From a bacterium (GTDB lineage: Bacteria > RBG-13-66-14): DNA of 9,606 nt. Shown piece after piece: positions 1 through 5,636 of this stretch. Position 1 is the first letter of the stretch; every line of letters begins with the position of its first letter. Under the pieces are notes generated by a model, which had not been told where the DNA came from, made no database searches, and was given only the letters and a program-made list of their open reading frames with translations. The position numbers and the translations under genes were made by a program. The DNA is taken from positions 1 through 9,606 of the forward strand of contig DATKYS010000099.1 in the NCBI GenBank assembly GCA_035528375.1. The letters are read 5' to 3'.

Positions 1-56
1 CGTAGGGGCGGGTGTCCACACCCGCCCGCGGGCGACCGTGGACGGTCGCCCCTACG
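1..56. repeat. REP/BIME-like twin-hairpin element
   Basis: Two perfect 10-bp stems lie back to back. GGGCGGGTGT (6-15) pairs with 18-27 across CC, and GGGCGACCGT (30-39) pairs with 42-51 across GG. The unit is bounded by CGTAGGGGCG (1-10) and its exact inverse CGCCCCTACG (47-56), so a GTAG tetranucleotide faces outward at both ends. GTAG followed by a palindrome is the known layout of REP elements, and inverted REP pairs form BIMEs. Assignment to that class is by architecture only. The first half (1-28) recurs identically at 9559-9586. It lies upstream of the TPR lipoprotein gene. Confidence 0.8.
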
Positions 57-143
57 GGGTATTACGCTGCTTTGTTGCGCCGGGGCGTTACTCGCTTCGG
101 GACAGGTCCGCAACCCGACGTCGTTGTTTATCGTAGAAGAAAC

Positions 144-1010
144 ATGCGCCGGTTCACCGTCTCACATCCGTCACTGGCCGCTTTAATCCTCTTTCCCGTC
201 CTGTCGGCGATCCTCGCCGGCTGCGCTCCCGAGGAGCCCAAGACGGGTCACGGGATAGACGAGCTGGCCGCCCTGGTGCGGGACAATCCCGACGACCCGG
301 AGCTGCGCTTCCGCTTCGGCCTGGCGTTTCTGGCCGAGGAGCCTCCGGACTGGGAGCAGGCCGGCATCCAGTTCGGCCGCGCCGCCGAGCTCGCCCCGAC
401 TTTCGCCGAAGCCCATTTCAACCACGGTATCTGCCTGGCCCGGACCGAATGCTACCCGGAGGCCGAGGAGGCCTTCCGGCTGACCATCAGCCTCGACCCG
501 AACTTCGCCCCGGCCTGGATCAATCTGGGGGTCATCCACCAGATCAACCGGCGCTTCGATGAGGCCTGCGACGCCTTTCAGCGCGCCGCCAGCCTGGACC
601 CCTCGTCCTACGAGGCGGCCTTCAATCTTGGGTGCGCCCGCGAAAACATGCGCGACCTTCCGGGCGCCGTCGAGGCCTACGAGGCGGCTATAACGCTGCG
701 ACAGGACCTGCCGCACGCCTACGGCAACGTCGCCCGACTGTACTACCTGGCCGGGAGGTACTCGGACGCCATCGCGCGGCTCGAGACCGCCCTGAAGCTT
801 CAGCCCGACACGCCCGCCATCTACTACGACCTCTACCAGTGCTACCGGGCCCTGGGCGACATCGCGAAATCCGAGGAGTACTACAATACGGCGATTACCA
901 TTGACCCCCGCTACGCGGAAATCTACGGCGAGTCGAGGGAGTTCGTCAACCTCCCCCAGGAGCTGATGATGACGACCCCCCGCCCCGAGGAGGGCAAAGA
1001 TGAAAATTAA
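144..1010 (+). CDS. TPR-repeat lipoprotein
   Basis: This 288-residue protein starts with a hydrophobic signal peptide (about residues 8-26) ending in a lipobox LAGC, with Cys27 the predicted lipidation site. About six tetratricopeptide repeats follow from residue 52 to 258, each about 34 residues, with recurring A..F..A..L.P patterns (for example AEEAFRLTISLDPNFAPAW at 107-125). TPR lipoproteins usually act as periplasmic or outer-membrane scaffolds for protein complexes; the partner here is unknown. The ATG at 144 was chosen because it gives the signal peptide directly. An in-frame extension back to position 12 would run through the repeat element and bury that signal. The Shine-Dalgarno (GAAGAAA) is weak. 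The last 11 bases overlap the next gene, so the two are probably translationally coupled. Its C-terminal tail (residues 275-288) is charged and lies outside the repeats. Confidence 0.9.
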   Translation: MRRFTVSHPSLAALILFPVLSAILAGCAPEEPKTGHGIDELAALVRDNPDDPELRFRFGLAFLAEEPPDWEQAGIQFGRAAELAPTFAEAHFNHGICLARTECYPEAEEAFRLTISLDPNFAPAWINLGVIHQINRRFDEACDAFQRAASLDPSSYEAAFNLGCARENMRDLPGAVEAYEAAITLRQDLPHAYGNVARLYYLAGRYSDAIARLETALKLQPDTPAIYYDLYQCYRALGDIAKSEEYYNTAITIDPRYAEIYGESREFVNLPQELMMTTPRPEEGKDEN

Positions 1011-1371
1011 ACCCGTGACCGGCGTGCTGATGCTCGTCGCCGCCGTGGCGGCCGGCTACATCCTTTCCGTGGCCTGCTCCTACGACCCCGTCGGCATCAC
1101 CAAGGAGGGAGCCGCGAAGATAAAGGTTTACGAGATACCCGGCTCCAACTTCCAGGGCAACCAGTACGAGGACTTCGCCGAGCTCCACTTCGACCCCAAC
1201 AACGACGACACCTCCCCCATGGTCCTCATCTACACGGACCAGGACTCAGAGATGACAACCTGGTACCCGGTCTCCGCGAACGACTGGTACGTGCGCGACG
1301 GGGAGATGCATCTGGAATCCCAGGCCGACTGGTGGTACCGGATCGTCATCCTCTACCAGTTGGAGGAGTAA
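1000..1371 (+). CDS. Small lipoprotein-like or membrane-anchored protein, copy 1 of a tandem pair
   Basis: This 123-residue protein is not a family I recognise. Residues 6-25 form a hydrophobic signal or anchor ending SVAC at Cys26. The -3 residue is Ser rather than the usual Leu, so lipidation is less certain than for its neighbours. The exported part has no Cys and is rich in Asp, Glu, Trp and Tyr. Residues 59-118 (FAELHFD...WYRIVIL) align with the next gene: shared AEL, a DD..P.V segment, an Asp cluster (D80-Q-D82), a Trp, an [ND/ED]-[WY]-x-[RH]-D block and a final Y-R-[IV]-V-I strand. A strong Shine-Dalgarno GAGGAGGG lies at 987-994, inside the end of the TPR gene, which the gene overlaps by 11 bases. 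Probable role: a periplasmic partner of the TPR lipoprotein, inferred only from the operon. Confidence 0.85.
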   Translation: MKIKPVTGVLMLVAAVAAGYILSVACSYDPVGITKEGAAKIKVYEIPGSNFQGNQYEDFAELHFDPNNDDTSPMVLIYTDQDSEMTTWYPVSANDWYVRDGEMHLESQADWWYRIVILYQLEE

Positions 1372-1372
1372 G

Positions 1373-1771
1373 ATGCGCAACACGCTTTTAATCGCCTCAG
1401 CGGCGATCCTCGCCCTGGGTCTTTCGTCCTGCGGGGACCCGGAGACGGTCATCGAGCCCTTCGCCGGCTACGTCGCCTACGAATTCACCCGGGCCGAGGT
1501 GGAGGCCGGCAAAGGCTGGCTCCAGATTGCCGAGCTCGAGCACGACTCGGTGGACGATGCGCCCGGGGTCCAGGTCTGGGGCGACGGGGACCAGGACGCC
1601 GACGACGACGGCGATGGGCCGGGGGAGCCGTACACGCGCTGGGACCAGCTCGCGCCCGAGGATTACAGACTCCACGACGACCAGCTGTTCATCTACCTCT
1701 CCGGCGACGACTCCGAGAACAGCCGCCACTACCGGGTGGTCATCTCCCGCCGGAGCCTGAACCTGGACTAG
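1373..1771 (+). CDS. Small Asp-rich lipoprotein, copy 2 of a tandem pair
   Basis: This 132-residue protein has a signal peptide (residues 1-19) ending in a good lipobox LSSC, with Cys20 as the lipid site. The family is not recognised. Residues 52-125 resemble residues 59-118 of the upstream gene, so the two look like diverged duplicates. Compared with copy 1 it carries an extra acidic glycine-rich stretch at 70-86 (GDGDQDADDDGDG then PGEP). Its alternating DxDxDG pattern resembles calcium-binding loops, but no binding can be shown from sequence. The start follows the previous stop by one base, and a GGAGGAG Shine-Dalgarno (1362-1368) lies inside the previous gene, so this is a coupled operon. 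No clear terminator follows the TAG at 1769-1771; the sequence runs into the repeat region. Confidence 0.87.
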   Translation: MRNTLLIASAAILALGLSSCGDPETVIEPFAGYVAYEFTRAEVEAGKGWLQIAELEHDSVDDAPGVQVWGDGDQDADDDGDGPGEPYTRWDQLAPEDYRLHDDQLFIYLSGDDSENSRHYRVVISRRSLNLD

Positions 1772-1829
1772 GCGCCCTCTATCCCACTCCCTTCGGGGTA
1801 CACCTTCGAGGGACGGGGCATGGAGTAGC

Positions 1830-1878
1830 TGCCGCATGTCCCCTCTCCCCGTGGGAAAGGGTCAGGGTGAGGGTCGAG
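1830..1878. repeat. CCTCTCCC-type intergenic repeat, copy A
   Basis: It begins with TGCCGCATGTCCCCTCTCCC (1830-1849), identical over 20 bp to 1947-1966. An imperfect hairpin follows (CCCTCTCCC against GGGAAAGGG), then AGGGTGAGGGTCG (1864-1876), also shared with copy B. The segment GTGAGGGTCGAG (1867-1878) occurs in reverse complement at 4774-4785. The copy at 4866-4903 is the same family in the opposite orientation. Confidence 0.8.
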
Positions 1879-1895
1879 GTCGGTAATGTTTATGC

Positions 1896-1922
1896 GGCGG
1901 CCCGCGGAGGGGCCGCCCTACG
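1896..1922 (-). repeat. REP-like GTAG hairpin
   Basis: The 7-bp arms GGCGGCC (1896-1902) and GGCCGCC (1911-1917) form a hairpin followed by CTAC (1918-1921), which is GTAG read on the - strand. The 16 bases 1916-1931 (CCCTACGTCATCGCAG) are the exact reverse complement of 4802-4817, which borders another GTAG element. The flank is therefore shared between copies as well as the hairpin. Confidence 0.72.
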
Positions 1923-1946
1923 TCATCGCAGATTGGGGGTGAGGGG

Positions 1947-2006
1947 TGCCGCATGTCCCCTCTCCCTTCTAGAGAGAGGCTCGCCTACGGGCTAGGGTGA
2001 GGGTCG
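1947..2006. repeat. CCTCTCCC-type intergenic repeat, copy B
   Basis: This is the second direct copy of the element at 1830. It shares the first 20 bp exactly and the AGGGTGAGGGTCG tail (1994-2006). The middle differs: CCTCTC (1959-1964) pairs with GAGAGG (1974-1979), followed by an insertion relative to copy A. The tandem arrangement around the GTAG hairpin suggests separate repeat families inserting in the same permissive gap. Confidence 0.78.
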
Positions 2007-2078
2007 GGATTGGGAACGTGAAAGCGACGGGGATGGTATCTGCGGCCGAAGGCAGGTTCCCAACCCACACTCCCGAAT

Positions 2079-2114
2079 ATCGGCAAACTCCGACAACAAC
2101 GGGGCTTTGCCGAT
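2079..2114. promoter_or_regulatory. 9-bp perfect inverted repeat at aminotransferase promoter (possible operator)
   Basis: ATCGGCAAA (2079-2087) and its exact inverse TTTGCCGAT (2106-2114) are separated by 18 bases. The right arm ends immediately before the extended -10 element, and the pair spans the -35 region. That placement suits a repressor or activator site for a dimeric regulator. It could instead be an RNA hairpin only if transcription starts further upstream. No T-run follows, so a terminator is unlikely. No regulator can be named. Confidence 0.5.
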
Positions 2115-2115
2115 T

Positions 2116-2124
2116 TGTTACAAT
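2116..2124 (+). promoter_or_regulatory. Extended -10 promoter for the aminotransferase-folK-panB operon
   Basis: TG-T-TACAAT (2116-2124) matches an extended -10 (TGnTATAAT) with one mismatch in the hexamer. No convincing TTGACA lies at the normal spacing, which extended -10 promoters tolerate. Transcription would start near 2131, giving a short leader containing the AAGGAGGG Shine-Dalgarno (2136-2143). Confidence 0.55.
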
Positions 2125-2147
2125 AGCGGCGCCCGAAGGAGGGTCCC

Positions 2148-3320
2148 GTGGATGTCTCCCCCTCGCGTCGCCTCGCCTCCGTAAAGCCCTACATCTTCTC
2201 GGAAATGGCCCTCTGGCGCCGGGAGGCCGCGGCTAAAGGACTGGAGATAATTGACCTTGGCCGTGGAGGGCCGGACCTCGGCCCCGCCGCCGAAGTCGTC
2301 GAGGAGCTGGCCGTCACCGCGGCGGACCCCGCCCAGTACTCCTACACCCCCTACACCGGCTCGCCCGAGCTCATCGGGGCCATCCGCGACTGGTACTCCC
2401 GCCGTTTCGGCGTGGAAATTTCCGATGACGGAATCGTCCTCCTGCCCGGCAGCAAGGGTGGGCTCTCCCGGGCGAACCTGGCACTGGCCGACCCGGGCGA
2501 TTTGGTGATTCTGCCCGACCCCGCCTTCCCGTCCTACCTGAGCTCGGCCCAGGTGGCTGGATTGGAGGTGCACCGGCTGGAGCTAAAGCCGGAGCTCGGG
2601 TGGCACCCCGAATTATCAGACATACCGGACGGGGTCGCCGGGCGGGCGCGCTTCATCATCCTCAATTTTCCCAACAACCCCACGGGCGCCGCGACGACGC
2701 GAAAATTCCTCACCGAGCTGGTGGAGTGGGCCGAGCGTACCCAGACCCTCGTAATCTACGACAACGCCTACCAGTTCGTCGCCTTCGACGGCCACGGGCC
2801 GCTCTCGATTCTGTCCATCCCCGGAGCCGTCGAGGTGGCCGTCGAGTTCCACACCCTCTCCAAGGCCTACGGCATGGCCGGGGTGCGCATCGCCTTCGCG
2901 GCGGGGCATCCGAGGGCGGTGGCCGCGCTGAAGAAAATCGAGATGTATTACCAGGCCGGCATCTTCGCCCCGTCCCTGGCGGCGGCCGTTGTGGCCTTGA
3001 ACGACGGGGACCCGACCGTGGCCGAGGCGGTGGCCGTGTACGCCGATCGGCGGGAGAAGGTCTCGGCGCTCCTGGACGGGATGGGGTGGCGGCACGAGAA
3101 ACCGGGCGGCGCCACGTACTTCTGGCTAAAAATTCCGGGCGGGGAGATGGACGACGTCGCCTTCTGCCGGGCGCTTTTGGAGAAAACGGGCGTCATCCTC
3201 ACCCCGGGCTCGGCATTCGGGGAAGCGGGCCGGGGCCGCGTCCGGCTCTCTCTCACGCTGCCCAAAACATTGCTGGAGCGCGCCCTGGTCTTGATCGAGA
3301 AGCATCTCCGGGAACGGTGA
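2148..3320 (+). CDS. Class I/II PLP aminotransferase, DapL-like (probable LL-diaminopimelate aminotransferase)
   Basis: This 390-residue protein has the fold-type I aminotransferase landmarks. These are an N-terminal PYIFSEM...IDLGRGGPDL segment, YTPYTGSPEL, GSKGG, LPDPAFPSY, NFPNNPTG (173-180), D205-x-x-Y208 for the cofactor ring and phosphate, Schiff-base K239 in SKAYGMAGVR, and R366 (RVRLSLT) for the substrate carboxylate. The layout is closest to the DapL-type enzymes that convert tetrahydrodipicolinate directly to LL-diaminopimelate for lysine and peptidoglycan, and length fits (DapL is about 380-410). GGPD replaces the usual GDPD, and GMAG replaces NMTG. Other substrates in this subgroup remain possible, so no symbol is given. 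Start is GTG at 2148, five bases after AAGGAGGG. Its TGA overlaps the folK start by four bases (GTGA). Confidence 0.88.
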   Translation: MDVSPSRRLASVKPYIFSEMALWRREAAAKGLEIIDLGRGGPDLGPAAEVVEELAVTAADPAQYSYTPYTGSPELIGAIRDWYSRRFGVEISDDGIVLLPGSKGGLSRANLALADPGDLVILPDPAFPSYLSSAQVAGLEVHRLELKPELGWHPELSDIPDGVAGRARFIILNFPNNPTGAATTRKFLTELVEWAERTQTLVIYDNAYQFVAFDGHGPLSILSIPGAVEVAVEFHTLSKAYGMAGVRIAFAAGHPRAVAALKKIEMYYQAGIFAPSLAAAVVALNDGDPTVAEAVAVYADRREKVSALLDGMGWRHEKPGGATYFWLKIPGGEMDDVAFCRALLEKTGVILTPGSAFGEAGRGRVRLSLTLPKTLLERALVLIEKHLRER

Positions 3321-3844
3321 GCGTGCCAAAAAGACAGGCCATCGTCGCCCTGGGGTCCAACTCCGGCGACCGACTGAAAAATCTGACCGAGGGTCTGGCC
3401 CGGCTCGCGGAAAACGGAGGCGTGAAGGTCGTCAAAGTCTCCGGCGTCTACGAGACCGAGGCCCAGGGGAAGGCCACCGGGGAGAGCTTCTACAACGCGG
3501 CGGCGCTCGTGGAGACCGCCCTCGACCCCGTGGAGCTCATCGCGCTTCTGGGGCGGACTGAGCGCAAGTTCGGCCGCGACGAGGACCGTAGACGGGAAGA
3601 CGGCGGACGGCGGCTGGACCTGGACCTCATCTACCTGGGCGACGTTGTCTACGACCGGGACGGCATCGTCGTGCCGCACCCGCGCCGGCGGTGGAGGGAC
3701 TTCGTCCTCGCGCCGGCGAACGAGATTACGCCGGGGTTCGTGGACCCCGAGGACGGCCTGACCGTGGCCGAGCTCTGGGAAAATCTGAAAAGAACCGGTG
3801 CCTCGCCACCCGAAAGAGTGGCGGAGATAAAGCAATTTCCCTAA
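3317..3844 (+). CDS. folK: 2-amino-4-hydroxy-6-hydroxymethyldihydropteridine diphosphokinase (HPPK)
   Basis: This cytoplasmic folate enzyme transfers pyrophosphate from ATP to 6-hydroxymethyl-7,8-dihydropterin. The family signatures are present in order: ALGSNSGDR (11-19), YETEAQG, the F-x-N motif in FYNAA, FGRDEDRR, the signature GRRLDLDLIYLGD with metal-binding D101 and D103, and VVPHPRRRWRDFVLAP near the C-terminus. Length (175 residues) is typical of single-domain FolK. Two in-frame GTG starts are possible: 3317, which overlaps the aminotransferase stop as GTGA, and 3323, two codons later. I chose 3317 for the coupling overlap; neither has a strong Shine-Dalgarno. PanB downstream uses 5,10-methylenetetrahydrofolate, so this gene supplies the pathway for its neighbour's cosubstrate. 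folK and panB are also neighbours in E. coli. Confidence 0.95.
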   Translation: MSVPKRQAIVALGSNSGDRLKNLTEGLARLAENGGVKVVKVSGVYETEAQGKATGESFYNAAALVETALDPVELIALLGRTERKFGRDEDRRREDGGRRLDLDLIYLGDVVYDRDGIVVPHPRRRWRDFVLAPANEITPGFVDPEDGLTVAELWENLKRTGASPPERVAEIKQFP

Positions 3845-3860
3845 GTGCGAGGGGGAGACG

Positions 3861-4676
3861 ATGGGAACGGAACAGTCCATCGAGCGGATGACGGCCGCCC
3901 AGATTACCGCGAAGAAGGCAGATGGGGCAAAAATCGTCTGCCTGACGGCCTACGACTACCCGAGCGCCCTGGTCTGCGACGAGGCGGGGGTGGACCTCGT
4001 CCTCGTGGGCGACAGCCTGGGCAACGTCATCCACGGCGAGCCGACCACCCTCCGGGTTACGATGGACGACATGCTCTACCACACGCGCATCGTGGACCGG
4101 GCCCTGAAGCGGGCCATGCTCGTGGGCGACATGCCGTTCCTGTCGTTCTCTTTGGGCGAGATCGAGGCGGTGCGCAACGCCGGGGAGTTCGTCGCCTGCG
4201 GGGCGCAGGGGGTAAAAATCGAGTGGCAGCCGGGCATCGAGCGCGTGGTCGGGGCGATTTCCGACGCCGGCATCCCGGTGATGGGGCATCTGGGGCTGAC
4301 CCCCCAGGCGATCCACCGCATCGGCGGATACCGGGTGCAGGGGCGCGACGCCGCCCAGGCCGAGCTGATGCTCCGGGAGGCGGAGAAAATAGAGCGGGCC
4401 GGGGCCTTCGCCATCGTGCTCGAGCTCGTCCCGACGGAGCTCGCGCGCCGCATCACCGGGGCCGTGAAAATCCCCACCATCGGCATCGGCGCCGGGCCGC
4501 ACACCGACGGCCAGATTTTAGTCTTCCACGACATGCTGCACATGCTGCCCGGGAAGAAGCTCAAGCACGTGAAGCGTTACCTGGATGGCTTCGAGGCGAT
4601 GGCCAGGGCGGTGGGGGAGTATTCCGACGAGGTGCGCGGGGGGAAGTTCCCCGGTGAGGAGCACGGGTTCAGCTAG
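3861..4676 (+). CDS. panB: 3-methyl-2-oxobutanoate hydroxymethyltransferase (ketopantoate hydroxymethyltransferase)
   Basis: PanB catalyses the first committed step of pantothenate and CoA synthesis: alpha-ketoisovalerate plus 5,10-methylene-THF gives ketopantoate. At 271 residues it has normal family length and all the recognised active-site positions: D51 (VGDSLG) and D90 (GDMPF) for Mg2+, K119 and E121 in VKIEW, H143 (MGHLGLTPQ) and E188 (LELVP). These sit six to seven residues later than the E. coli equivalents D45, D84, K112, E114, H136 and E181. The GIGAGPHTDGQILVFHDMLH block is also characteristic. ATG at 3861 follows a purine-rich Shine-Dalgarno (GAGGGGGAG, about 3849-3857), 16 bases after folK. 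panC and panD are not in the window. Candidate terminators lie downstream within repeat hairpins. Confidence 0.97.
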   Translation: MGTEQSIERMTAAQITAKKADGAKIVCLTAYDYPSALVCDEAGVDLVLVGDSLGNVIHGEPTTLRVTMDDMLYHTRIVDRALKRAMLVGDMPFLSFSLGEIEAVRNAGEFVACGAQGVKIEWQPGIERVVGAISDAGIPVMGHLGLTPQAIHRIGGYRVQGRDAAQAELMLREAEKIERAGAFAIVLELVPTELARRITGAVKIPTIGIGAGPHTDGQILVFHDMLHMLPGKKLKHVKRYLDGFEAMARAVGEYSDEVRGGKFPGEEHGFS

Positions 4677-4726
4677 ACGCGCTTAGCCGGGATTATCAAT
4701 GTCATTCAATAAAACGCACTCTTTAA

Positions 4727-4760
4727 TGTAGGGCGGCCCTTCTACGGGCTTCCGTTTTTT
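4727..4760 (+). repeat. REP-like GTAG element with weak terminator character
   Basis: GTAG (4728-4731) is followed by GGCGGCCC and a short hairpin GCCC (4736-4739) / GGGC (4746-4749) over a six-base loop, then TTCCG and six Ts (4755-4760). The head matches other GTAG elements here. The 4-bp stem is short and the T-run is offset by five bases, so termination after panB from this site is only a possibility. Confidence 0.5.
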
Positions 4761-4801
4761 CTATGTTCCCTACCTCGACCCTCACCTCGGCCCACGCCTC
4801 G

Positions 4802-4856
4802 CTGCGATGACGTAGGGACCGACCGACGGCGCGCCGTTCAGGTCGGCCCGTTTTCT
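4802..4856 (+). terminator. GTAG-headed palindrome followed by TTTT; possible panB terminator
   Basis: The flank CTGCGATGACGTAGGG (4802-4817) leads into a long palindrome at 4819-4848. It has a perfect 12-bp core ACGGCGCGCCGT (4826-4837) flanked by CCGAC and GGTCGG arms, followed by CCGTTTTCT. The strong GC hairpin with four Ts on the + strand could stop transcription from the panB operon. The element is also nearly the exact reverse complement of 9503-9542, so it belongs to a dispersed repeat family. Confidence 0.55.
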
Positions 4857-4865
4857 ATAAGGTGT

Positions 4866-4903
4866 CCCTCACCCCCATCCCCTCTCCCCATGGGAGAGGG
4901 GGG
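4866..4903. repeat. CCTCTCCC-type hairpin repeat, inverted copy
   Basis: A perfect 10-bp stem CCCCTCTCCC (4879-4888) / GGGAGAGGGG (4892-4901) closes a three-base loop, preceded by CCCTCACCCCC. This is the family seen at 1830 and 1947 in reverse orientation. It lies 25 bases beyond the stop of the - strand 58-residue gene, so the hairpin could mark the 3' end of that transcript, although no T-run follows on the - strand. Confidence 0.75.
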
Positions 4904-4927
4904 TTGCTTTCCATCGGGGGAAGGCCC

Positions 4928-5104
4928 CTACCGCTCCCGCTTGCGGGCCACCAGCCACACGATAATGCCGATGACCACCACCGCGGGCAGGGCGTAGATG
5001 ACGAGGAATACCAGGCCCTTGAAGAGCATCCACGCGACCAGAATGGCCAGGATCAGGATGCCGAAGGCGATGAGCGTGCCCTTGCTACCAGTCAGAGGTT
5101 TCAT
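4928..5104 (-). CDS. 58-residue small membrane protein, third of a tandem trio
   Basis: This short gene reads MKPLTGSKGTLIAFG at the start and ends VIGIIVWLVARKRER before TAG (4928-4930). It has two hydrophobic stretches, about residues 10-28 and 31-53, and a basic tail R54-R58, suggesting two transmembrane helices in the inner membrane. A strong Shine-Dalgarno AGGGAGG (5109-5115) precedes ATG with good spacing, which is the main support for a real gene of this size. It lies 22 bases after the stop of the preceding small membrane gene. It shares with it the pattern W..[FL]K..., a mid-helix Pro, VVV, and a C-terminal R-K/R cluster. Function unknown. Because of its size it is easily missed by gene callers. 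Confidence 0.75.
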   Translation of the reverse strand: MKPLTGSKGTLIAFGILILAILVAWMLFKGLVFLVIYALPAVVVIGIIVWLVARKRER

Positions 5105-5126
5105 CTTTCCTCCCTGGGCGGCGGTG

Positions 5127-5342
5127 CTACCGCCTCTTCGCGCGGCCGATGAGGTAAAAGACGACGGCGACGACGACGAGCGGCCCGAGAATCCACTTTA
5201 GAAGAAACCAAAACAGGCCGAGGAACAGGCCGAACACCCCGGCAATGATGCCTAACAGCGCAATGACGCCTATTCCGACCAGCGCCAGCGGGAACATCAA
5301 CCCCGCCAAAAGGCACCCGGCACCCTCGGAACCTCCGGTCAT
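5127..5342 (-). CDS. 71-residue small membrane protein, second of a tandem trio
   Basis: The protein starts MTGGSEGAGCLLAGLMFPLA and is almost entirely hydrophobic from residue 9 to 66, fitting two or three membrane helices, with a basic end GRAKRR. The segment GVFGLF...FW...LLKWILGPL.VVA.VFYLI closely parallels the upstream 64-residue protein. ATG at 5342 was chosen over a longer frame because it overlaps the upstream TGA as ATGA (5339-5342), indicating coupling, and is preceded by AAAGGA. The longer frame would add 30 polar residues from within the upstream gene. Cys10 follows a Gly, but no basic region and hydrophobic stretch come before it, so it is not a lipobox. Function unknown. Confidence 0.8.
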   Translation of the reverse strand: MTGGSEGAGCLLAGLMFPLALVGIGVIALLGIIAGVFGLFLGLFWFLLKWILGPLVVVAVVFYLIGRAKRR

Positions 5343-5533
5343 CGCTTTTTCCTTTCCCGGCAGCGCACCACGATGTAGACGATCAACCCTACCAGTAAAA
5401 GCGGCCCCAGGAACCAGCGCAGGAAAATCCACAGCGACCAGAAGAAGGAGCTGGTCAGCGTGAATACGCCGACGACGGCCAGGAGACCGATTAATACTTT
5501 CTCGCCGATGGACATGCCGGAAGAACCGCTCAT
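5339..5533 (-). CDS. 64-residue small membrane protein, first of a tandem trio
   Basis: The protein starts MSGSSGMSIGEKVLIGLLAV and has two hydrophobic segments (about 12-26 and 29-57) with a strongly basic tail RCRERKKR. Its second half FFWSLWIFLRWFLGPLLLVG matches the next gene's FW..LLKWILGPLVVVA, so these are paralogues. ATG at 5533 is preferred to an in-frame ATG at 5614, which would prepend 27 polar residues unlike the siblings. The Shine-Dalgarno near 5533 is weak (GGGGG). The gene sits 103 bases after the stop of the CBM9/DUF5916 gene, in the same direction. No clear promoter or terminator was seen in that gap, so co-transcription is possible. Function unknown. Confidence 0.8.
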   Translation of the reverse strand: MSGSSGMSIGEKVLIGLLAVVGVFTLTSSFFWSLWIFLRWFLGPLLLVGLIVYIVVRCRERKKR

Positions 5534-5636
5534 GACGGAGCCCCCGGGATGCGTGCCGCCCTGGTCATCAGCGCGAGCCTCCCGCCACCCGGCTCGAATC
5601 CCCTCGGAAAGCAAAGCCTGACCATTTCCGCCCGAC

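Larger units (their letters stand above)
1772..2078. other. Gene-free repeat-bearing intergenic region
   Basis: No convincing gene lies between the lipoprotein operon and the aminotransferase promoter. The stretch holds two direct copies of a CCCCTCTCCC/GGGTGAGGG repeat (1830-1878 and 1947-2006) with one GTAG-type hairpin (1896-1921) between them. A reading frame across 1997-2236 starts within repeat DNA and enters the real aminotransferase gene out of frame, so it is not called. The first 58 bases (1772-1829) show only a weak, interrupted inverted repeat (CCCT...AGGG around 1790-1814). Confidence 0.75.

Noticed and set aside
12-143. An N-terminal extension of the TPR lipoprotein starting at position 12.
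   Set aside because: It would translate the palindromic repeat and place 44 residues before a proper lipoprotein signal peptide that starts at 144.
2600-3316. An upstream extension of folK in the same frame, overlapping the aminotransferase.
   Set aside because: The extension is Arg/Gly-rich out-of-frame sequence of a clearly real gene; FolK homology begins right after 3317.
4862-5201. Open frames on the + strand through the small membrane gene trio.
   Set aside because: They begin inside a repeat or inside the - strand genes. Their products are low-complexity, whereas the - strand frames have membrane helices and Shine-Dalgarno sites.
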